From Acidobacteriaceae bacterium (GTDB lineage Bacteria > Acidobacteriota > Terriglobia > Terriglobales > Acidobacteriaceae): a stretch of 5,634 bases of DNA. The translations under genes were made by a program, and so were the position numbers. The number at the start of each line of letters is the position of its first letter. Position 1 is the stretch's first letter. Below the pieces are notes generated by a model that worked only from the letters and a program-made list of their open reading frames with translations, ran no database searches and was not told where the DNA came from. Of the stretch, positions 1 to 4,715 are shown in pieces. The stretch spans positions 1,848 through 7,481 of the forward strand of contig PMWR01000171.1 in the NCBI GenBank assembly GCA_003166055.1. The letters run 5' to 3'.

Positions 1-125
1 GCCTTGAGCACCGGCGAGTACCAATAAAAGTCGTGCGACAGCCGGTCAAGCACCGCCGGCGCCGTCAACACGCGGGCCGGATCGGCGACAAGCTCACGCA
101 AACCTGCTGCAAGTCCTTCGTGCAC
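1..125 (-). CDS. Probable FAD-binding oxidoreductase, N-terminal fragment (runs off the left edge)
   Basis: Only the first 41 codons plus two bases are visible. Reading leftward from a GTG at 125-123, the frame is open to the window edge and gives a soluble N-terminus with the stretch LDRLSHDFYWYSPVLK near residues 26-41. That stretch resembles the N-terminus of FAD-linked oxidases (FAD_binding_4, glycolate-oxidase-like), just ahead of the FAD-binding fold; the match is from memory and the fold itself lies outside the window. The start is bounded: an in-frame TGA at 140-138 excludes anything further upstream, and a GAGAGG ribosome binding site at 139-134 sits 8 bases before the GTG. The gene begins 17 bases after the deaminase stop on the same strand, so the two are very probably co-transcribed. 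The substrate cannot be inferred. Existence of the gene is likely; the family is moderately supported. Confidence 0.6.
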   Translation of the reverse strand, partial: MHEGLAAGLRELVADPARVLTAPAVLDRLSHDFYWYSPVLK

Positions 126-133
126 CGGGACGA

Positions 134-139
134 CCTCTC
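134..139 (-). promoter_or_regulatory. Ribosome binding site fixing the GTG start of the leftward oxidoreductase
   Basis: On the minus strand GAGAGG lies 8 bases ahead of the GTG at 125-123. It falls in the 17-base gap after the deaminase stop, and with the in-frame stop at 140-138 it makes this GTG the only well-placed start. Confidence 0.55.
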
Positions 140-142
140 AAA

Positions 143-724
143 TCAGCTTCGCTTGCGGGTTTGCCAAAGGTGAAACGCCCGCAGCATGTGGGGATGAGTA
201 AAAAGAGCATAACACTCGTCACGCAGCACCGGGCCGTCCACAATGCACTGCATGTCGCTGCGGGCGGCCACTTCTCGAGCCGGAATCTGAATCTGGTTGC
301 AGTGCCGGTTAGCGTCTTCAATTGTCGCGCCGTAGACAACGCGATCGAGTCCTGCCCAAATCGCCGCGCTCATGCACATGGGGCACGGCTCGCATGTTGT
401 ATAGAGTGTGTATCCCGTGAGCGAAATCTGCTTCAGGCGTTTGGTAGCCTTGCGAATGGCGCGCACCTCGGCGTGGGCGCTTGGATCGAATTCCTGCCGG
501 ACAGCATTCAACGCGCGCAGTAGCAAGTTTCCTGATTTCGTGTGAACGATGGAAGCACCGAACGGCCGCGGGCTCGCGGTTCGCAACGATCGCGCCGTGA
601 AGGCTGCCAGCGCTGTCATCCGCTCCAGATCCGCGGCTCGGTGATGGCCAATGTCAGGAGCGTGGGCATGCGACTCTGGCCGCTTTTCGGCTATGCGACG
701 CGCGGCGCTCGAGGCAACTCCCAT
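143..724 (-). CDS. CDA-fold nucleobase/nucleoside deaminase, guanine-deaminase-like
   Basis: A zinc-dependent deaminase of the cytidine/deoxycytidylate deaminase fold, presumably cytoplasmic. With the start at 724 (193 residues) the zinc-site motifs are complete: His84 and the catalytic Glu86 in HAEVRAIR, and Cys114 and Cys117 in CEPCPMC. The CEPCPMC form, the PFGA segment before it and the aromatic C-terminal tail fit the GuaD-like branch (guanine to xanthine) better than TadA, which usually has PCVMC. Cytosine or another base remains possible. The core matches GuaD in length (about 155 residues). The start is uncertain: ATGs at 739, 724 and 619 are in frame and none has a strong ribosome binding site. 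The 619 start (158 residues; GGAG only 3 bases ahead) would shorten the first helix, so I prefer 724, although it adds a low-complexity N-terminus. It is divergent from the amidase and followed by the FAD oxidoreductase. Confidence 0.87.
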   Translation of the reverse strand: MGVASSAARRIAEKRPESHAHAPDIGHHRAADLERMTALAAFTARSLRTASPRPFGASIVHTKSGNLLLRALNAVRQEFDPSAHAEVRAIRKATKRLKQISLTGYTLYTTCEPCPMCMSAAIWAGLDRVVYGATIEDANRHCNQIQIPAREVAARSDMQCIVDGPVLRDECYALFTHPHMLRAFHLWQTRKRS

Positions 725-773
725 ACTCGAACTTAACATGACGAACGCCGGTCGCGCGCTACAAGAATTCGCC

Positions 774-803
774 GTGACTGCCTTCGGATTACCCCATACA
801 ATC
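774..803 (+). promoter_or_regulatory. Candidate promoter of the amidase-lipoprotein operon (leaderless type)
   Basis: GTGACT at 774-779 (4 of 6 to TTGACA) is separated by 18 bases from TACAAT at 798-803 (5 of 6 to TATAAT). The predicted transcription start is about 7 bases after the -10 box, at or next to the A of the amidase ATG at 810. No Shine-Dalgarno sequence precedes that ATG, which agrees with a leaderless transcript. Seen by eye only; no promoter scoring was possible. Confidence 0.45.
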
Positions 804-812
804 GTTTGTATG
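795..812. promoter_or_regulatory. Perfect inverted repeat, candidate operator over the amidase start
   Basis: CATACAA, a 4-base spacer TCGT, then TTGTATG: 7 bp of perfect dyad symmetry. It covers the candidate -10 box and ends on the amidase start codon. The TTGTAT/ATACAA half-sites are of the kind bound by GntR/FadR-type (FCD) helix-turn-helix regulators, but that assignment is a guess and no regulator gene is in the window. It lies in the gap between divergent genes, 71 bases from the preferred deaminase start, so one bound protein could affect both directions. A short RNA hairpin is the alternative, but the stem is AT-rich and has no T-tract, so it is not a terminator. Confidence 0.45.
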
Positions 813-2129
813 ACCGCTGCTTCGTGGACCATCCGGGGACTTCGCGCCGCACTAGCAAATGGAACTGTGCAGCCCTCGGATTTAGCGAATCAGGCTCTTT
901 CTCGCGCCAACCGGAATCCCGGCCGCAACACCTATCTGTGGCAAGACGCAACCTGGACCCGCGCCGAAGCGGATCGCGCAGCAGCCATGCCACACGGCGC
1001 CGGTGGCCCGTTTGACGATGGCCGTGCCGCGCTCTGGGGCCTGCCTGTCTCCGTGAAAGACTGCTTTGATTTGGGCGGCGCACCCACCAGTTGCGGAGTG
1101 CATTTCTATCGCGATCTCCACGGCGATGCTGCGCGCGATTCCTGGCTCGTGGAGCAGCTTCGTGCAGCCGGCACAGTGATTACCGGCAAAACGCATCTCC
1201 ATCCGCTGGCCTACGGCATTACCGGCGAGAATCCCGAGTATGGCGACTGCCTTCAGCCCCGCGACTCGTCTTCGCTCACCGGTGGGTCGTCCTCAGGCGC
1301 GGCAGCCAGCGTGCAGGAGGGCTCAGCCGTCGCCGCCATCGGCACCGATACCGGCGGCTCCATTCGCGCGCCCGCCGCACTCTGCGGCCTGGCCGGTTAT
1401 CGCGCCTCGCTTGGTCGTGGCCACTGGCGCGGCGGCGCGCATCTGGCCGAATCATTCGACACCATGGGCTGGCTCTTTCGCGACCTTGAAGACGCACCGC
1501 TTCTCGCGAGTCTTTTCGCACCGGAGCCAGCACCTGCAGCATCAATCGCCAAGACGTTCGCGGTCGTCGACTCGAGCTTCCTTCTTGACTGCGAGCCGGA
1601 GATCGTCGCCGGTCTTCACGCCACGGCCCGCGAACTCGAAACCATGGGTCTGCAAGCTTCCACCTTCGCCGCAGACTGGTGGGCCGACTCACTCGAAATC
1701 TTCGCTCCCATCCAGGCATGGGAGGCTGCACGCCTCCACACCGGCAATTTCCACCACTTCGAATCCTCGATCCGCGAGCGTCTTGAGTGGGGCGCGCGCA
1801 TTTCCGATGCAGAAGTCGTCCAGCTCCGCCGGCGCCATGCAGCCTTCCGCGAGCGCATCGATGAGCTATTCGCCGCACACGAACTCTTGATGCTCCCTGC
1901 CATCCCGGTCGCGCGTCTCGCTGCGGGTGCGGACCACAGCAAGACCCGCGGCCGCTTGCTGCGCTACACCACGCCGTTTAGCCTGGCCGGCGTTCCAGCC
2001 GTCACCATCCCATGCGCTCACGGCGGCATGCAGTTGGCCGCCGCACGCGGAAACGACGAGTCCCTGCTTCAGATCGCGGCCCAACTCGGCGCGCACAGAA
2101 ATGCGGCAACTCCACCGTCCTGCGCGTGA
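810..2129 (+). CDS. Amidase-signature family hydrolase
   Basis: Protein of 439 residues in the amidase-signature family, which hydrolyses C-N bonds in amides or carbamoyl compounds with a Ser-cisSer-Lys triad. The triad is complete: Lys83 in VSVKD, cis-Ser160 in GGSSSG and nucleophile Ser184 in GTDTGGSIRAPA. The GGSSSG variant and the nearby YGITGEN segment (about 135-141) also occur in some allophanate-hydrolase and plant AMI1-like members, but they do not fix a substrate. The C-terminus ends soon after the conserved TPFSLAGVPAVTIP segment (388-401), so no extra domain is present. No signal peptide: cytoplasmic. The frame is open further upstream, but the 810 ATG begins a normal family N-terminus (TIRGLRAALANG). 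No ribosome binding site is visible. It probably forms an operon with the lipoprotein gene 46 bases downstream. Possible roles are hydrolysis of a ureido or amide intermediate of nucleobase breakdown; GatA is unlikely because there is no gatB/gatC partner here. Confidence 0.9.
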   Translation: MTAASWTIRGLRAALANGTVQPSDLANQALSRANRNPGRNTYLWQDATWTRAEADRAAAMPHGAGGPFDDGRAALWGLPVSVKDCFDLGGAPTSCGVHFYRDLHGDAARDSWLVEQLRAAGTVITGKTHLHPLAYGITGENPEYGDCLQPRDSSSLTGGSSSGAAASVQEGSAVAAIGTDTGGSIRAPAALCGLAGYRASLGRGHWRGGAHLAESFDTMGWLFRDLEDAPLLASLFAPEPAPAASIAKTFAVVDSSFLLDCEPEIVAGLHATARELETMGLQASTFAADWWADSLEIFAPIQAWEAARLHTGNFHHFESSIRERLEWGARISDAEVVQLRRRHAAFRERIDELFAAHELLMLPAIPVARLAAGADHSKTRGRLLRYTTPFSLAGVPAVTIPCAHGGMQLAAARGNDESLLQIAAQLGAHRNAATPPSCA

Positions 2130-2165
2130 TAACTTTCACTTGAGAGACGTCTACTTCTATCCATT

Positions 2166-2169
2166 GAGA
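2166..2169 (+). promoter_or_regulatory. Weak ribosome binding site supporting a TTG start
   Basis: GAGA ends 6 bases before the TTG at 2176. It is a weak match, but better placed than anything before the alternative starts: TTG at 2164 has GAGAG 17 bases away, and ATG at 2101 overlaps the amidase end without any ribosome binding site. Confidence 0.35.
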
Positions 2170-2175
2170 TCGGCT

Positions 2176-3159
2176 TTGAAATCGCCTAAGACTGTTTCCG
2201 TCGCCGTGCTATTCCTTGCAGGTGCACTCGCCTTCACAGGCTGTCGCACTCAGCAGACAGCTTCGTCGAATGGCCTCACGCCCGTTCGCCTGCAACTCGA
2301 TTGGTATCCCCAGCCCGAGCATGGCGGATTTTTTGCCGCGCAGCTTCTCGGCTACTACAAGGCCGAGGGTCTCGACGTAACCATCCTGCCGCTGCCCCAA
2401 TACGGCAGCGTTGCCCAATTGGTCTCGACCGGAAAAGCCGACTTCGGCCTGGGCTCCAGCGACCAGATTCTTGAATGGAATTCAAACGGGCTGCCGCTGG
2501 TCGCCGTCGCCGCCACCATGCAGCACGACCCACAAGCCATCATGGTCCACAAAGACTCGCCCATCCACGACTTCAAGGATCTCGACGGTCACGCTATCGC
2601 CGCGCAAACCAGCGCCACCTGGCTCAAGTACGTCACCCTCCGCTATAACCTGCACAACGTCCGCCAGGTTCCCGCCACACTCTCCATCGCCAACTTCCTC
2701 GCCGACCCCAGCTACGTTCAGCAGATATTTATCACCAGCGAGCCGTTCTTTGCCAAACAAGCGGGAGCCGACGTGCGTACCCTGCTCATCAGTTCCTCGG
2801 GCTACGATCCCTACCGCGTCCAATTCACGAGACACAACTTTGCCGCCCAAAACCCCGACATGGTTGCAAGGTTCGTTCGCGCCAGCATCCGCGGCTGGCA
2901 GGCCTATCTCACCGATCCAACCGCCACAGATGCGCTTCTGCTCAAGCTCAATCCAGCCCTCAACCCCGCGCAGGAAGCCTACACCGCCCAGGCTCTGCGA
3001 GACGGCGGCTTCATTACCGGAGGCGACCCCAACAGCCCGCAAACAGGACACATGACCGCTGCCCGCTGGCAAACCAGTTACGAACAGCTCAAGCCACTCG
3101 GCATTGTCCATGATCCGTTCGATCCTTCGATCGCATACTCATTGAAGTTTGTGCCGTAA
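2176..3159 (+). CDS. ABC transporter substrate-binding lipoprotein, THI5/NMT1 (SsuA/ThiY-like) family
   Basis: Predicted 327-residue exported lipoprotein that binds a small ligand for an ABC importer. From the TTG start the N-terminus is a textbook type II signal: basic MKSPK, a hydrophobic stretch to about residue 19, and lipobox AFTG-Cys23. Phe at -3 is less usual than Leu. The mature part opens with LDWYPQPEHGGFFAAQ (41-56), then YYKAEGLDVTILP, the hallmark of the THI5/NMT1 family, whose members bind pyrimidine precursors of thiamine, sulfonates, or in some catabolic clusters nucleobase-like compounds. GSSDQILEW and AATMQHDPQAIMV are also typical. The upstream ATG at 2101 would give an unusual 30-residue polar extension before the signal, so I prefer 2176. 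No permease or ATPase gene is in the window. Following the amidase by 46 bases suggests co-transcription. The ligand is inferred only from the preTA neighbours. Confidence 0.87.
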   Translation: MKSPKTVSVAVLFLAGALAFTGCRTQQTASSNGLTPVRLQLDWYPQPEHGGFFAAQLLGYYKAEGLDVTILPLPQYGSVAQLVSTGKADFGLGSSDQILEWNSNGLPLVAVAATMQHDPQAIMVHKDSPIHDFKDLDGHAIAAQTSATWLKYVTLRYNLHNVRQVPATLSIANFLADPSYVQQIFITSEPFFAKQAGADVRTLLISSSGYDPYRVQFTRHNFAAQNPDMVARFVRASIRGWQAYLTDPTATDALLLKLNPALNPAQEAYTAQALRDGGFITGGDPNSPQTGHMTAARWQTSYEQLKPLGIVHDPFDPSIAYSLKFVP

Positions 3160-3187
3160 ACAAGACTGCTGCCGAAGACTCGTTCAG

Positions 3188-3226
3188 CTCTGACAATTCC
3201 CGATATTTCCCTCTCCACTTTGACAA
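3188..3226 (+). repeat. Pair of direct repeats upstream of preT
   Basis: CTCTGACAA (3188-3196) and CTTTGACAA (3218-3226) differ by one base and lie exactly 30 bases apart. The second contains a perfect TTGACA, but no -10 box lies 16-18 bases after it. They could be regulator sites about three helical turns apart, or chance. The rest of 3160-3234 holds nothing I recognise; in particular there is no convincing terminator after the lipoprotein gene. Confidence 0.25.
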
Positions 3227-3234
3227 CTTATCGC

Positions 3235-3262
3235 TTGCCGCAGCGTCTTTTTGCACTAGAAT
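3235..3262 (+). promoter_or_regulatory. Candidate promoter of preT-preA
   Basis: TTGCCG at 3235-3240 (4 of 6 to TTGACA), a 16-base spacer and TAGAAT at 3257-3262 (5 of 6 to TATAAT). The predicted start is near 3269, which leaves a leader of roughly 107 bases before preT. The 216-base gap after the lipoprotein gene supports a separate promoter. Judged by eye only. Confidence 0.45.
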
Positions 3263-3268
3263 ATGAAC

Positions 3269-3329
3269 TCCAGCGCAGGCTGGATTCTCCTCTTTGGAGT
3301 TTCACGCAATCTGAGCCTGTTGCCCAGGC
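3269..3329 (+). other. Hairpin-rich 5' leader of preT
   Basis: Three short perfect stems follow the predicted transcription start: TCCAGC/GCTGGA with a 4-base loop (3269-3284), CTCC/GGAG with a 5-base loop (3287-3299) and GCCTG/CAGGC with a 5-base loop (3315-3329). None is followed by a U-tract, so they are not intrinsic terminators. They do not match a riboswitch class I know. The first stem would lie at the extreme 5' end of the mRNA, where such stems can protect against decay. Function unknown. Confidence 0.3.
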
Positions 3330-3362
3330 CGGAACGCATACGCAGTGATCGGAATCCTTTGT

Positions 3363-3368
3363 AAGGAG
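3363..3368 (+). promoter_or_regulatory. Strong ribosome binding site of preT
   Basis: AAGGAG lies 7 bases before the ATG at 3376 and so selects it over the out-of-frame ATG at 3372, which is only 3 bases away and opens an 8-codon frame ending at 3398. Confidence 0.75.
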
Positions 3369-3375
3369 TCGATGG

Positions 3376-4713
3376 ATGGAATCGGCATCTCGAGATAACG
3401 CGAAGGCGCTCGCCGAGCAACTGCCTCCGCTCACGCCGAACGCCGCGGCCATTGAGGCGGATCGCTGTCTCTACTGCTACGATGCGCCCTGTACCCACGC
3501 CTGTCCCACGCACATCGACATTCCGCGTTTCATCAAGAAAATTGCTTCCCACAATCTACGTGGCTCTGCAGATACCATCTTCGCTTCCAATCTTCTCGGG
3601 GGCACCTGCGCCCGCGTCTGCCCGGTGCAGGAGTTATGTGAAGGCGCTTGCGTACTCGGCGCCGATCACAAGCCCATCGCCATCGGCCGCCTGCAGCGCT
3701 ACACTATGGACTACGCCCGCGCGAACCAAAGCTATCCCACCGTGAAAACCGCGCCCACCGGCCGATCCATCGCCGTCATTGGCGCGGGCCCCGCGGGCCT
3801 ATCCTGCGCCGGCCAGTTGGCGCTTCTCGGTCACGCAGTCACAATCCTTGAAAAACGCGACAAGCCTGGCGGCCTCTCCACCTACGGCATCATCGCGCTG
3901 CGCGAACCCGTTGAAATTGCTATCGAGGAGACGCGCATGATCGAGGCCCTCGGCGTTCAAATCAAAACCGGTATTGAATTCGGCAAGGATGTTTCGCTCT
4001 CCGCACTGCAGCAGGACTTCGACGCCGTTGTGCTCAGCGTGGGCCTCGGCCAAACACCGGGCCTCGGCATCGAAGACGAAGAGGCAATCATCGATGGCCT
4101 TGAATTCATTGAGTCCAGCAAGACCGCCCCCGCGAGCCTCCATGTCGGCCGCAGCGTGATCGTCATCGGTGCCGGCAACACAGCCGTCGATTGCGCCACC
4201 ATCGCCAGGCGCCTCGGCGCTGAGCGCGTAACCATGGTCTATCGCCGCACCGATCGCGAGATGAGTTGCTACCGGCACGAGTACGAATTCGCCCGCAAAG
4301 AAGGCATCGAGTTCCGTTTCCTCACCCAGCCTGCGCGTGTTGTGCTCGAAAGCAATCGGCCCGTCGGCCTCGAATGTCTTCGCGTCGAACTGGGCGCGCC
4401 AGACGCATCCGGCCGTCCCATGCCCATGCCCGTCGAGGGCTCGGAGTTCTTCCTGCCCGCCAACCAAATCGTCAAAGCCATCGGCCAGAACAAGCTCGCA
4501 CTCGCCGCGCAGTTGAGACTCGAAACAGCAAAGGGCTTCATTGCCGTCGACCAGAACTTCCAAACCAGCATCGCCGGCGTCTACGCCGTCGGCGATTGCA
4601 TTCGCTCTTCAGGCGCGGCTTCCACCGTCACGGCCGTTGAGGACGGAAAGCTCGCCGCAGCCGCTATCCATCAACAGTTTGTGCATACCCCCACGTCCGT
4701 TGAGGTGAGTTAG
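3376..4713 (+). CDS. preT: Dihydropyrimidine dehydrogenase electron-transfer subunit PreT
   Basis: 445-residue flavoprotein that takes electrons from NAD(P)H and passes them through FAD and [4Fe-4S] clusters to PreA, so that uracil and thymine are reduced to dihydropyrimidines in the cytoplasm. The N-terminal iron-sulfur domain has Cys31, Cys34, Cys39, Cys43 and Cys78, Cys82, Cys88, Cys92. Gln107 in GRLQRY aligns with the unusual glutamine cluster ligand (Gln156) of mammalian DPD. The FAD fold follows with GAGPAG (136-141), the NAD(P) fold with GAGNTA (265-270) and VYRR (288-291), and the C-terminal FAD motif GVYAVGDC (401-408). The architecture is shared with the glutamate synthase small subunit GltD; the preA gene directly downstream settles the identity. 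NADH versus NADPH use cannot be read reliably. The start has a strong AAGGAG 7 bases upstream. The gap to preA is 2 bases. Confidence 0.93.
   Translation: MESASRDNAKALAEQLPPLTPNAAAIEADRCLYCYDAPCTHACPTHIDIPRFIKKIASHNLRGSADTIFASNLLGGTCARVCPVQELCEGACVLGADHKPIAIGRLQRYTMDYARANQSYPTVKTAPTGRSIAVIGAGPAGLSCAGQLALLGHAVTILEKRDKPGGLSTYGIIALREPVEIAIEETRMIEALGVQIKTGIEFGKDVSLSALQQDFDAVVLSVGLGQTPGLGIEDEEAIIDGLEFIESSKTAPASLHVGRSVIVIGAGNTAVDCATIARRLGAERVTMVYRRTDREMSCYRHEYEFARKEGIEFRFLTQPARVVLESNRPVGLECLRVELGAPDASGRPMPMPVEGSEFFLPANQIVKAIGQNKLALAAQLRLETAKGFIAVDQNFQTSIAGVYAVGDCIRSSGAASTVTAVEDGKLAAAAIHQQFVHTPTSVEVS
4702..4709 (+). promoter_or_regulatory. preA ribosome binding site inside the preT 3' end
   Basis: GAGGTGAG ends 6 bases before the preA ATG at 4716 and lies within the last preT codons. 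Ribosomes finishing preT at 4713 would be next to the preA start, which suits coupled 1:1 synthesis of the two subunits. Confidence 0.75.
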
Positions 4714-4715
4714 CC

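Noticed and set aside
161..523. 120-codon plus-strand frame opposite the deaminase
   Set aside because: The minus strand of the same bases encodes the complete zinc-binding deaminase motifs, so this frame is a shadow.
651..809. Upstream extension of the amidase to an ATG at 651
   Set aside because: The 53 added residues do not resemble the family and overlap the deaminase gene and the divergent promoter region; 810 begins the usual family N-terminus.
2482..3111. 209-codon minus-strand frame opposite the binding lipoprotein gene
   Set aside because: Glycine- and valine-rich shadow of the plus-strand codons, with no family features and no ribosome binding site context.
3232..3252. Possible terminator (CGCT/AGCG stem followed by TCTTTTT)
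   Set aside because: The stem is only 4 bp with a 6-base loop and overlaps the candidate preT promoter; too weak to call.
3372..3398. 8-codon frame overlapping the preT start
   Set aside because: Its ATG is only 3 bases from AAGGAG, against 7 for the preT ATG, and such tiny overlapping frames arise easily by chance.
3799..4563. 254-codon open frame on the minus strand inside preT
   Set aside because: It is fully antisense to a well-supported gene, has no recognisable domain, and is acidic and low in motif content. Long antisense frames are expected opposite GC-rich genes.
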